Below, piece after piece: positions 1 through 6,320 of a DNA stretch of 6,320 bases. Both the position numbers and the translations under genes were made by a program. Each line of letters opens with the position of its first letter. The stretch's first letter is position 1. The notes below the pieces were generated by a model that saw only the letters and a program-made list of their open reading frames with translations, was not told the origin of the DNA and did no database searches. The stretch comes from an uncultured Actinomyces sp. (GTDB taxonomy: Bacteria > Actinomycetota > Actinomycetes > Actinomycetales > Actinomycetaceae), in assembly GCA_938030835.1 (NCBI GenBank), contig CALHID010000216.1, positions 1 to 6,320 of the forward strand. Direction: 5' to 3'.

Positions 1-1130
1 GTCAGCCGGAGTTCACCCAGCTTGATATCGAGATGAGCTTCGTCGATCAGGATGACGTCATCGCCGTTGCAGAAGAGATCTTGAAGAATGTCTGGGCCCT
101 CATTGGTTACGATCTCCAGACCCCGATTCCTCGCATGACATACAAGGATGCGATGGAAAAGTACGGCTCTGATAAGCCTGATCTTCGTTTCGGATATCAG
201 CTTGTTGACCTGACCGACTACTTCAAGGACACGACTTTCCGAGTCTTCCAGGCACCCTACGTCGGTGCTGTTGTCATGCCCGGTGGCGGTTCTCAGCCTC
301 GCCGTACCTTCGACAAATGGCAGGAATGGGCTAAGGCACGTGGGGCAAAGGGTCTTGCTTACGTCACTCTTGACGAGGAAGGCACCCTTGGTGGTCCGGT
401 CGCAAAGAACATTACCGAAGCTGAGCGCGCTGGCCTCGCCGAGGCCACTGGCGCCAAGCCCGGTGACTGCATTTTCTTCGCTGCTGGTAAGCCCACCGCA
501 TCGCGCGAGCTGCTTGGCGCTGCCCGCCTTGAGATCGGTAAGCGCTGCAACCTGATCGATCCTGATGCGTGGGCATTTACCTGGGTTGTCGACGCACCTC
601 TCTTCAAGCCGACCGGAGATGCCGAGGCCGAAGGTGACGTTGCTCTTGGACACAGCGCTTGGACTGCGGTTCACCACGCCTTCACCTCGCCAAAGCCTGA
701 ATGGTTGGATACTTTCGACCAGGATCCCGGCAATGCTTTGGCCTACGCCTATGACATTGTCTGCAATGGCAATGAAATCGGCGGTGGCTCGATTCGTATT
801 CACCGACGTGACGTCCAAAATCGCGTCTTCAAGGTCATGGGTATTGGCGAGGAAGAAGCGCAAACTCAGTTCGGATTCCTTCTTGATGCATTCAAGTTCG
901 GAGCTCCTCCGCACGGCGGCATCGCCTTCGGATGGGACCGAATTGTTTCACTCCTCACCAAGTCTGAATCAATTCGCGACGTTATTGCCTTCCCGAAGTC
1001 GGGTGGCGGATACGATCCGCTTACTGATGCTCCTGCGCCCATTACTCCCGCACAGCGCAAGGAAGCGGGCGTTGATGCGAAGCCGAAGAAGCGCGGCGAA
1101 GAGGACTCTGAGAAGAGCTCCGAAAACTAA
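1..1130 (+). CDS. aspS: Aspartyl-tRNA synthetase (AspRS), C-terminal part, 5' truncated
   Basis: Class II aminoacyl-tRNA synthetase that charges tRNA with aspartate in the cytoplasm. The reading frame is open from the left edge (first full codon at 3), so the ATG at 33 is internal. About 375 codons are present; bacterial AspRS is usually near 590 residues, so the N-terminal anticodon-binding domain and motif 1 lie outside. Visible landmarks: QPEFTQLDIEMSFVD, the motif 2 region, at 3-47; GSDKPDLRFG, typical of bacterial AspRS; then the GAD insertion domain, about nt 210-570. After it come the catalytic-core segments HHAFTSPKPE and GNEIGGGSIRIHRR, and motif 3 as HGGIAFGWDRI near nt 913-945. The C-terminus ends in a charged Lys/Glu/Ser-rich tail. 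Actinobacterial AspRS is often non-discriminating (it also charges tRNA-Asn for GatCAB), but the residues that decide this are not in the window. The identification is secure. Confidence 0.98.
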   Translation, partial: QPEFTQLDIEMSFVDQDDVIAVAEEILKNVWALIGYDLQTPIPRMTYKDAMEKYGSDKPDLRFGYQLVDLTDYFKDTTFRVFQAPYVGAVVMPGGGSQPRRTFDKWQEWAKARGAKGLAYVTLDEEGTLGGPVAKNITEAERAGLAEATGAKPGDCIFFAAGKPTASRELLGAARLEIGKRCNLIDPDAWAFTWVVDAPLFKPTGDAEAEGDVALGHSAWTAVHHAFTSPKPEWLDTFDQDPGNALAYAYDIVCNGNEIGGGSIRIHRRDVQNRVFKVMGIGEEEAQTQFGFLLDAFKFGAPPHGGIAFGWDRIVSLLTKSESIRDVIAFPKSGGGYDPLTDAPAPITPAQRKEAGVDAKPKKRGEEDSEKSSEN

Positions 1131-1158
1131 ACGCCTTTTCGGCTAATTTCTCGCAAGA

Positions 1159-1194
1159 TTCCGGGGTGGTTGATGCGCATCAATCACCCCGGAA
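1159..1194 (+). terminator. Long hairpin, probable aspS terminator
   Basis: A 36-nt inverted repeat begins 28 nt after the aspS stop codon. The left arm TTCCGGGGTGGTTGATGC pairs with GCATCAATCACCCCGGAA over all 18 positions, with one G-U pair; the real loop is the few central bases. The GC-rich base and the position just past the gene fit a transcription terminator. The downstream tail is only ATTATT, not a true U-run, so termination may be weak or partly factor-dependent. The stem is nearly symmetrical and would also form on the - strand. No gene converges on it here. Seen directly as an inverted repeat; the terminator role is inferred. Confidence 0.75.
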
Positions 1195-1272
1195 ATTATT
1201 GCTCAGTGAATAGGCAGATCAGGGATTGAGAGGCTAATCTTGGTACTCAACAGGGCTCAATGCCGATTCCTC

Positions 1273-1277
1273 AGGAG
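1273..1277 (+). promoter_or_regulatory. Ribosome binding site of the GH31 gene
   Basis: AGGAG lies 6 nt before GTG at 1284 and 9 nt before ATG at 1287. Both codons are in frame and adjacent, so the site supports translation beginning here but cannot choose between a 706- and a 705-residue protein. No convincing -35/-10 pair was found in the gap after the aspS hairpin. Confidence 0.7.
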
Positions 1278-1283
1278 TGATAC

Positions 1284-3404
1284 GTGATGGCGCTTCTTCC
1301 ACCCTATTTGCTACCTTCACCGATTGAGGCGCCTTCCGCCGAGCAAGTGATTGAAGGTCCACAGTGGAGGATCGAAATTCTTTCAGACACTGTGATCCGT
1401 CTTGAATGGGATCCAAGTGCTGAATTCCTCGATGGACCGACACAAATGATGGCATGGCGTAAGTGCCTACCTGTGAAGGATCTACGTATCGATCGTGATG
1501 AAGCCGGCGGCGTAGTTGTTGAGACTGCGCACATGTCCTTCCACTATGACGGCAAGGAACCCAGCTCCAACGGCTTGTGGGCTCAAGTACGGGAAGAAGA
1601 TAGCTGGGGTGGAACCTGGCGCTGGGGGACTGACGCGGAATTTCCATGGATTCAAGGGAGAAACCTGCGAGGGACAACCAGAACATTGGACACGGTCGAT
1701 GGACGCTGTGAACTCGATAAAGGTGTCGTCGATGGTCGTGGCATAACCTCGTTAATTGATGACACCTGTCCGGTTTCTAGTGATGGAGTCTTCCTGCCCG
1801 CGCGCTCGGAGCACCTGGACATTTACGTTTTCGCTTGCGGCCCAGATTTTCCCGAGGCCGTGCGTTCCTTCTACCGTTTAAGCGGTGCTCAAGCGATTCT
1901 GCCCCGTTATGCCTTAGGAAATTGGTGGAGTAGATACCACCGCTACTCGGATGACGAATATTTGGAAGTGATGAGTGAATTTGCTCGTCACGATGTACCG
2001 CTTGCAGTCGCTGTTATCGATATGGATTGGCATATTACCAACCCTCCCTCGGGTGCTGGCTCAGGTTGGACTGGCTACACCTGGGACCCAGAGCTTTTCC
2101 CAGATCCAAAGCAGTTCCTTGATGCTTTGCATAAGCGTGGTCTTCACACCTCACTCAATCTTCACCCCGCTGATGGCATTCGTTACTTTGAAGAGGGGTA
2201 CGAGCGCTTAGCACAAAGAATGGGCGTAGATCCGGCAAGTAAAAAGACAATTCTCTTTGAACCGGCGAATCCCAATTTTATGCTGGCGTATTTTGAAGAG
2301 ATTCTGCACCCGCTTGAAGATCAAGGGGTCGATTTCTGGTGGGTTGACTGGCAACAAGGAGAGCATTCAAGCGTTCCTGGGCTTGACCCGTTGTGGGTTC
2401 TTAACCACTATCACTACCTTGATAATGCTCACCGACACGGTCGCGGTCTCACGCTCTCTCGCTACTGTGGCCCGGGCTCTCAGCGCTTTCCTCTAGGTTT
2501 TTCGGGAGATACCTACATTACTTGGGAATCCCTGAAGTTCCAGCCTGAATTTACCGCTACCGCCTCAAATATGGGCTATGGCTGGTGGAGCCATGATATC
2601 GGTGGACACATGCTTGGCGTACGTGATCCAGAATTGGAGACTCGTTGGATCCAAAGTGGTGTATTCAGCCCAATCATGCGCCTGCATTCATCGAATAATC
2701 CATTTACGCGAAAGGAACCATGGGTTTTCGAAGAACCCCATTGCGCGATTCAAGAGGAATACCTACGTTTTAGACACCGACTGGTTGGGTATCTCCACTC
2801 CGAACAGTTCCACGCCCGTGATGAGCTTCTTCCACTCATTCGCCCGATGTATTGGGAGCACGACGGTCACGCTGGAGCTTGGGAGGTCCCCAATTGCTTC
2901 CGCTTTGGACGTGAACTTATCGTTGCCCCAGTTACTGAACAGCTTTCTGAAGCCTCATGCAGGGGCTGCTCTGAAGCATGGCTACCAGATGGCATGTGGG
3001 TTGATCTCATGACGAATATCGCCTATCAGGGCAATCGAAAGCTTTCACTGTGGTCAGAGCTGTCGCGGACCCCGCTCTTTGCGCGAAGCGGATCGATCAT
3101 TCCGCTCTGTGGAAGCGCGGATGCTCCCGATGGTGAAGGCACACTGGGAATGCTTGGGCGTCAGACTAATGTTGGTACAGGTAATCCTGAGGAAATTGAG
3201 CTAGTGCTCGTTTGTGGCGCGGATGCAAGCTATGAGCTGGTCGAAGATCGAGATAGCGACACTTCTCTCGTCCGTACGCTCTTTGAATGGGACGATGCTC
3301 ACCGTAGGCTCACCATTCATGGTGCCGATGGGGATCTTGATTCGATCCCGGCGCGACGAAAGATTCTTGTCGCACCTATGGGCATGGAATCGATAGTCAA
3401 TTGA
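1284..3404 (+). CDS. Glycoside hydrolase family 31 (alpha-glucosidase/alpha-xylosidase-like)
   Basis: A retaining alpha-glycosidase of family GH31, predicted cytoplasmic because no signal peptide or membrane segment is visible. Residues are counted from GTG 1284. Residues 1 to about 200 form the N-terminal beta-sandwich; the barrel starts near ILPRYALGNWWSRY (about 205). The beta-4 motif AVIDMDWH carries D246 and D248. The predicted nucleophile is D355 in DFWWVDWQQGE, and the predicted acid/base is D409 in GFSGDTYITWESL. HDIGG (437-441) and RWIQSGVFSPIMRLH (R454 to H468) are family hallmarks. ELIVAPVT (from 544) through GSIIPL (603-608) belongs to the proximal C-terminal beta domain, and the remainder to a distal one. 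The length is normal for GH31. The nucleophile motif lacks the common DMNE form, so the substrate cannot be assigned; alpha-glucosides or alpha-xylosides are the default guesses. No sugar transporter or regulator is adjacent. Its stop codon overlaps the next ORF. Confidence 0.93.
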   Translation: MMALLPPYLLPSPIEAPSAEQVIEGPQWRIEILSDTVIRLEWDPSAEFLDGPTQMMAWRKCLPVKDLRIDRDEAGGVVVETAHMSFHYDGKEPSSNGLWAQVREEDSWGGTWRWGTDAEFPWIQGRNLRGTTRTLDTVDGRCELDKGVVDGRGITSLIDDTCPVSSDGVFLPARSEHLDIYVFACGPDFPEAVRSFYRLSGAQAILPRYALGNWWSRYHRYSDDEYLEVMSEFARHDVPLAVAVIDMDWHITNPPSGAGSGWTGYTWDPELFPDPKQFLDALHKRGLHTSLNLHPADGIRYFEEGYERLAQRMGVDPASKKTILFEPANPNFMLAYFEEILHPLEDQGVDFWWVDWQQGEHSSVPGLDPLWVLNHYHYLDNAHRHGRGLTLSRYCGPGSQRFPLGFSGDTYITWESLKFQPEFTATASNMGYGWWSHDIGGHMLGVRDPELETRWIQSGVFSPIMRLHSSNNPFTRKEPWVFEEPHCAIQEEYLRFRHRLVGYLHSEQFHARDELLPLIRPMYWEHDGHAGAWEVPNCFRFGRELIVAPVTEQLSEASCRGCSEAWLPDGMWVDLMTNIAYQGNRKLSLWSELSRTPLFARSGSIIPLCGSADAPDGEGTLGMLGRQTNVGTGNPEEIELVLVCGADASYELVEDRDSDTSLVRTLFEWDDAHRRLTIHGADGDLDSIPARRKILVAPMGMESIVN

Positions 3405-3661
3405 CTGAGCTTGGTTTTATTGAAACGCGCACGGGCGCCGTTTTTGACATCGAGCCGAAGCTGATGAGTGAAGAGCTTAAACGCTCAGAGCAGATTCGTC
3501 GGATTTTGACTCATGCGCGTTGTGAGGTCGAGACGCTCACGCGTCTCGACGCTACGTGGAATGAAGGTCGTGGTGCCTTCTTTGCTGCTTTAAGTGCTTC
3601 AGGCGTTGCGCCAGATTTGCGTGAAGCGCTTTTCCAAATCGCAATTGCATCAGATCTCTAA
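3401..3661 (+). CDS. Unrecognised 86-residue protein, coupled to GH31
   Basis: I do not recognise this protein. The TTG start at 3401 shares TTGA with the GH31 stop codon, and the stop is 17 nt before the yciO ATG, so the ORF fills the gap between two real genes. No clear Shine-Dalgarno precedes the TTG, which fits translational coupling by ribosomes ending GH31. An in-frame ATG at 3464 (MSEELKRSEQ) would give a 65-residue alternative. The protein is soluble, with no membrane segment or signal peptide, has one cysteine, and looks mostly helical: a charged stretch EELKRSEQIRRILTHAR, then RLDATWNEGRGAFFAALSASG and a hydrophobic end. No metal-binding or DNA-binding motif is visible. Codon use resembles that of the neighbours. 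It is probably a real gene because of its tight packing, but it could be spurious. Confidence 0.6.
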   Translation: MTELGFIETRTGAVFDIEPKLMSEELKRSEQIRRILTHARCEVETLTRLDATWNEGRGAFFAALSASGVAPDLREALFQIAIASDL

Positions 3662-3667
3662 AGTATC

Positions 3668-3672
3668 GGGAG
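3668..3672 (+). promoter_or_regulatory. Ribosome binding site of yciO
   Basis: GGGAG lies 6 nt before ATG 3679 and fixes the start of the YciO-type protein. It sits in the 17-nt gap after the small ORF, so the gene can be translated independently while sharing the upstream transcript. Confidence 0.65.
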
Positions 3673-3678
3673 CAGATC

Positions 3679-4296
3679 ATGTCCTATGTCGAGCTTCATC
3701 CAGTGAATCCACAGACGCGACTTCTTGATCGCATTGTTGGCGTTCTTCGTGACGGTGGCTTGATCGCGCTGCCGACAGATTCTGGCTACGCTCTTGCTTG
3801 TCTAATGGGAAACAAATCGGGAATTGATCGAATTCGACAGATTCGCAAACTCGATGACAAACACAATTTCTCGTTGCTTTGTGATGCTTTTTCGCGTCTG
3901 GGTGATTTAGTGATTATGGACAATTCACAATTCCGGGCAATGAAAGCAACAACTCCCGGTCCGTATACATTCATCCTTCCCGGGACAAAAGAAGTTCCCC
4001 GAATGACTCTGAATAAGAAGAAACACACCATCGGGGTACGGATCCCTGACCACCGTGTTGTTCAGTCTCTTCTTGCAGCGCTGGGGCAGCCTCTCGTTGC
4101 CTCGTCTCTCATCCTTCCTGGAGAAGATCAAGTAATGAGTGATGGCTTCGAGGTCGATGACAAAATCGGTTCACTTGTCGATTTGGTTGTTGTGGCTCCA
4201 GTAGGAGGAGACGAAGCAACATCGGTTATCGACTATACGGATGGAGTGGGACGAGTTGCTCGACACGGCGCGGGGGATACAACTCTGTGGGAGTAG
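3679..4296 (+). CDS. yciO: YciO-type protein of the Sua5/YciO/YrdC family
   Basis: A 205-residue single-domain YrdC-fold protein, nearly the same length as E. coli YciO as I recall it (about 206). The fold binds nucleotide and double-stranded RNA. In Sua5/TsaC it makes threonylcarbamoyl-AMP for the t6A modification of tRNA, but YciO is a separate subgroup whose role is unsettled. Features that match YciO rather than TsaC: LHPVNPQTRL at the N-terminus; PTDSGYAL (32-39) where TsaC has PTDTVYGL; KLDDKHNFSLLC (57-68) where TsaC has a K-R-P-type motif; TPGPYTFIL (92-100); GTKEVPR (102-108); TIGVRIPDH (117-125); and TSVIDYT (181-187) near the end. There is no C-terminal Sua5 domain. The start is supported by GGGAG 6 nt upstream. 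It follows the small ORF and GH31 in one probable operon with no obvious functional link. The subgroup call is from remembered sequence, not alignment. It should not be annotated as the cell's t6A enzyme without checking for a second copy. Confidence 0.9.
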   Translation: MSYVELHPVNPQTRLLDRIVGVLRDGGLIALPTDSGYALACLMGNKSGIDRIRQIRKLDDKHNFSLLCDAFSRLGDLVIMDNSQFRAMKATTPGPYTFILPGTKEVPRMTLNKKKHTIGVRIPDHRVVQSLLAALGQPLVASSLILPGEDQVMSDGFEVDDKIGSLVDLVVVAPVGGDEATSVIDYTDGVGRVARHGAGDTTLWE

Positions 4297-4393
4297 TCTT
4301 CAAGGCTGAGTAAGCAGCATCACGCTTCTATTGCGTTTCTTGTCCCTTTTGTCGCCGTATTTCCGCTCGAAGAACCTGTAGCATGAGAGAGCT
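4297..4393 (+). other. Intergenic gap before the L,D-transpeptidase
   Basis: This 97-nt non-coding stretch separates yciO from the transpeptidase gene and is the likeliest place for a new promoter. I see a weak TGTAGCAT that could act as an extended -10 near 4377-4384, but no matching -35 at the right spacing, and it lies very close to the start codon. There is no strong hairpin with a T-run. The start at 4394 has only a purine-rich GAGAG (4385-4389) as a weak ribosome binding site. Confidence 0.4.
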
Positions 4394-5812
4394 ATGAAGA
4401 AGCTTTCCCTCAAAGTGTGGACACTCCTTGGTCTATGCGCTCTGCTGTGCGCCGGTTTGGTGTTTTCAGGCTGGTTCTATTCCGCGCACGCTCTTCCGCG
4501 AACCTCAATCGCAGGGCAGTCTTTCTCTTCGTCCTCGCGAGCTCAGGTCACCGAGGCTCTCAAACACCGCGTCGAGTCCGCTCAAGTTACTTTGCAGCTG
4601 GGCGATGCGACACAGCAGGCTACTTTGGAGGATTTGGGAATCACTGTTGACATCCCTGCGACAGTCGATGCTGCTTTCTCAGAGAATTCAGGTTTGCTCT
4701 CTCGTTTCCTTGGGATCTTCCGCTCTCGTTCGATCTCGCCGGTCGCTCAGCTCGATAACTCCCAGCTCTCTCGATTCGGAGCTTCTTTAGCGCAGCGCGT
4801 CGGGACTCCCGTGAGCGATGCAACTTTGTCACCCAAGGAAGACGGATCGGGTTTCACGGTGGTTCCCTCTCATGAGGGTATTGCGTTGAATACGGCTGAT
4901 CTTGCAAAAGTCCAACAGGAAGTCGCTCAAGATTTGGGTTCTTCTCCGAGAACTATCAAGGTTGAGGTTCAAGAACCGAAGATTAATACTCAGAGAGCTG
5001 AAGAAGCGCTTACTCAAGCGCAGTCACTGATTGCCCCTAACGTGACGATCACTGATGGTATCGATGATTTCACTGCGTCGAAGGCCGACAAGATGAAATG
5101 GGTCAAGGTGAGCGCAGAGGGCGATCGTGCTGCTGTGCTTGATTCGGATGCATTGTCAGCTTGGGTGAATGATCTCGCAAAATCGACGAACGTTGAATCC
5201 GAAAAAGGAATTCAGGGTGTTAACAGTCGTGGTGACGTTGTTGGTGTTCTCAAAGCTGGCACGGTTGGTTATCGCGCGAACAATACACAGTCTGTAATTT
5301 CTGGAATTGAGGATGCCCTCAATAATGGGAAGTCCTATTCGGGCGATTTTGATTACGACAAGATTCAGCCTGAGTATGATCGCCAAGATATCCCTGATGG
5401 CTACGGTGACGATGTTTATCAGGCCTCTGCCGGTGAAAAATGGATCGATATCGACTTGTCGAAGAACACGGTTTCTGCGTATGAAGGTCGGACAATAGTT
5501 CACGGTCCAACCCCGATGGTCCCGGGTGCGCCCAATACTCCAACCGTAACCGGTAAGTTCCATGTTTATTTGCAATATGCCTCCCAGACAATGGAAGGTG
5601 AAAATGCGGATGGAACCAATTACCGCACAGAAGGCGTTCCATGGGTCACCTACTTCTATGCGGGGTATGCACTCCACGGTGCTCCGTGGCGTTCCTCTTT
5701 CGGATGGTCCGGTTACGGTGGCTCTCACGGGTGTGTGAATATGCCGGTTGACGGTGCGCACTGGATTTATGATTGGGCGGATAACGGGACGGTTGTCATC
5801 AGTCACTACTAA
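4394..5812 (+). CDS. Membrane-anchored L,D-transpeptidase (YkuD domain)
   Basis: Predicted to form 3-3 cross-links in peptidoglycan outside the membrane, taking acyl groups from tetrapeptide stems via a catalytic cysteine. The protein has 472 residues. Residues 1-8 are basic (MKKLSLKV) and about 9-28 form one hydrophobic segment, best read as an uncleaved signal anchor; no lipobox is evident. An extracellular region (about 35-330) contains PG_binding_4/YoeB-like modules, including two similar units near 124-192 and 253-325. The C-terminal YkuD domain (about 349-472) starts at KWIDIDLSKNTVSAYEG and carries the catalytic signature: H428 in ALHGAPW, and S444-H445-G446-C447-V448-N449 in GGSHGCVNM. 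All key residues are present and the domain ends at the stop codon, so the gene looks intact and active. It is followed 12 nt later by rarA, suggesting a shared transcript without a clear shared function. The start choice is supported by the anchor; the ribosome site is weak. Beta-lactam tolerance through 3-3 linking is a family trait, not something shown here. Confidence 0.94.
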   Translation: MKKLSLKVWTLLGLCALLCAGLVFSGWFYSAHALPRTSIAGQSFSSSSRAQVTEALKHRVESAQVTLQLGDATQQATLEDLGITVDIPATVDAAFSENSGLLSRFLGIFRSRSISPVAQLDNSQLSRFGASLAQRVGTPVSDATLSPKEDGSGFTVVPSHEGIALNTADLAKVQQEVAQDLGSSPRTIKVEVQEPKINTQRAEEALTQAQSLIAPNVTITDGIDDFTASKADKMKWVKVSAEGDRAAVLDSDALSAWVNDLAKSTNVESEKGIQGVNSRGDVVGVLKAGTVGYRANNTQSVISGIEDALNNGKSYSGDFDYDKIQPEYDRQDIPDGYGDDVYQASAGEKWIDIDLSKNTVSAYEGRTIVHGPTPMVPGAPNTPTVTGKFHVYLQYASQTMEGENADGTNYRTEGVPWVTYFYAGYALHGAPWRSSFGWSGYGGSHGCVNMPVDGAHWIYDWADNGTVVISHY

Positions 5813-5819
5813 AGGGGAG
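5813..5819 (+). promoter_or_regulatory. Strong ribosome binding site of rarA
   Basis: AGGGGAG begins right after the L,D-transpeptidase stop codon and lies 5 nt before ATG 5825. An in-frame GTG at 5819 overlaps this site and is therefore a poor start. The site decides for ATG 5825. Confidence 0.75.
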
Positions 5820-5824
5820 TGAAA

Positions 5825-6320
5825 ATGGATCTCTTTGATACGCAGGGGATCGAAGATTTCGGGACTCCGGTAGTTGATGACCATGCGCCACTTGCGGTTC
5901 GTATGCGCCCGCAAAGCGCTGATGAGATTGTTGGCCAGCAACACCTTCTTAAGCCGGGATCACCTCTGCGTAGACTTCTCACTCCATCTACTGATTCCCC
6001 TGCGGGTTTAAGCTCTGTGATTTTATGGGGTCCTCCGGGAACCGGAAAGACCACTCTTGCCTACCTAATTGCACGTGCTTCTGGTCGCCGCTTCTGCGAA
6101 GTTTCTGCAGTTACGTCCGGAGTAAAAGACCTTCGTGATGTGATCTCGCAGGCTCGACGAGGCCTGACAACAACGGGAGAGGAAACGATCCTTTTTGTTG
6201 ATGAGGTTCACCGTTTTTCAAAATCGCAGCAGGATGCTCTTCTTCCAGCTGTCGAAAATCGTTGGGTAACTCTAGTTGCTGCAACGACAGAGAACCCGTC
6301 CTTCTCGGTGATTTCTCCGC
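5825..6320 (+). CDS. rarA: Replication-associated recombination ATPase RarA/MgsA, 3' truncated
   Basis: AAA+ ATPase of the RarA/MgsA/WRNIP1 family, which acts in the cytoplasm at stalled replication forks and is related to clamp-loader subunits and RuvB. The window holds 165 codons, roughly the first third of a protein that is usually 420-460 residues; the rest lies past the right edge. Seen: an N-terminal MDLFDTQG, then PLAVRMRPQSADEIVGQQHLL (23-42), the conserved opening of the family. Next come Walker A GPPGTGKTT (69-77, K75), Walker B ILFVDEVH (122-129, D126 and E127), the family signature HRFSKSQQDALLPAVEN (129-145), and sensor 1 AATTENPSF (152-160). These signatures separate it from RuvB and DnaX. 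The start is fixed by AGGGGAG 5 nt upstream. It lies 12 nt after the L,D-transpeptidase gene. Finding rarA a few genes downstream of aspS agrees with actinobacterial gene order as I know it. Confidence 0.96.
   Translation, partial: MDLFDTQGIEDFGTPVVDDHAPLAVRMRPQSADEIVGQQHLLKPGSPLRRLLTPSTDSPAGLSSVILWGPPGTGKTTLAYLIARASGRRFCEVSAVTSGVKDLRDVISQARRGLTTTGEETILFVDEVHRFSKSQQDALLPAVENRWVTLVAATTENPSFSVISP

Noticed and set aside
33..35. ATG at 33 as the start of the first gene
   Set aside because: The same frame is open to the left edge and encodes QPEFTQLDIE, part of AspRS motif 2, so this ATG is an internal methionine.
565..1146. 193-residue + strand open frame overlapping the 3' part of aspS
   Set aside because: It is out of frame with aspS, whose motifs are all intact across this stretch. 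Its translation is Ser/Arg/Leu-rich, as expected of a shadow.
1226..1250. TTGAG...CTCAA inverted repeat before GH31 as an operator or promoter element
   Set aside because: The arms are only 5 bp with a 15-nt spacer, and no -10 box sits at normal spacing; chance is a sufficient explanation.
1234..1686. 150-residue open frame on the - strand over the GH31 start
   Set aside because: Antisense to the N-terminal beta-sandwich of GH31, with no family resemblance; treated as a shadow.
4312..4327. AAGC...GCTT hairpin after yciO as a terminator
   Set aside because: A 4-bp stem with no proper T-run directly after it is too weak to call.
5156..5944. Long 262-residue open frame on the - strand opposite the L,D-transpeptidase gene
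   Set aside because: It lies antisense to a clearly real gene with intact catalytic motifs and runs into the rarA start. Its translation has no recognisable domain and no convincing ribosome site, so it is a codon-bias shadow.

Overview
The window reads as a stretch of chromosome from an actinobacterium of moderate GC (about half by eye). The AspRS C-terminus is of the actinobacterial type, with GAPPHGGIAFGWDR followed by a GGGYDPLTDAPAPIT-like end. The L,D-transpeptidase has an actinobacterial-looking layout: one N-terminal anchor, peptidoglycan-binding-like modules and a YkuD domain. Having rarA a few genes after aspS also fits actinobacteria. A relative of Actinomyces/Schaalia is my guess, not something the sequence proves. 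All six genes are on the + strand, and no mobile element, CRISPR array, tRNA or rRNA was seen.

Layout: (1) 1-1130, the C-terminal two thirds of aspS (AspRS), cut by the left edge. (2) 1131-1283, an intergenic stretch with a long, nearly perfect hairpin (1159-1194) that probably ends aspS transcription. (3) 1284-3404, a complete cytoplasmic glycoside hydrolase of family GH31. (4) 3401-3661, an unrecognised 86-residue protein whose TTG start overlaps the GH31 stop codon by 4 nt. (5) 3679-4296, a complete YciO-type member of the Sua5/YciO/YrdC family. (6) 4297-4393, a short gap with no confident promoter or terminator. (7) 4394-5812, an anchored L,D-transpeptidase with two repeated peptidoglycan-binding-like modules. 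(8) 5825-6320, the N-terminal 165 codons of rarA/mgsA, cut by the right edge.

GH31, the small ORF and yciO are packed as one probable operon (4-nt overlap, then a 17-nt gap). The L,D-transpeptidase and rarA form a second tight pair (12-nt gap). The functions are mostly separate: translation (aspS), intracellular alpha-glycoside hydrolysis (GH31), an uncertain nucleotide/RNA-linked role (yciO), cell-wall 3-3 cross-linking (ldt) and replication-fork maintenance (rarA). This looks like housekeeping chromosome with a carbohydrate enzyme placed between aspS and rarA. I found no convincing undescribed system. The points most worth a second look are the coupled unknown small ORF, the non-canonical nucleophile motif of the GH31 enzyme, and the YciO-specific changes in the YrdC fold.
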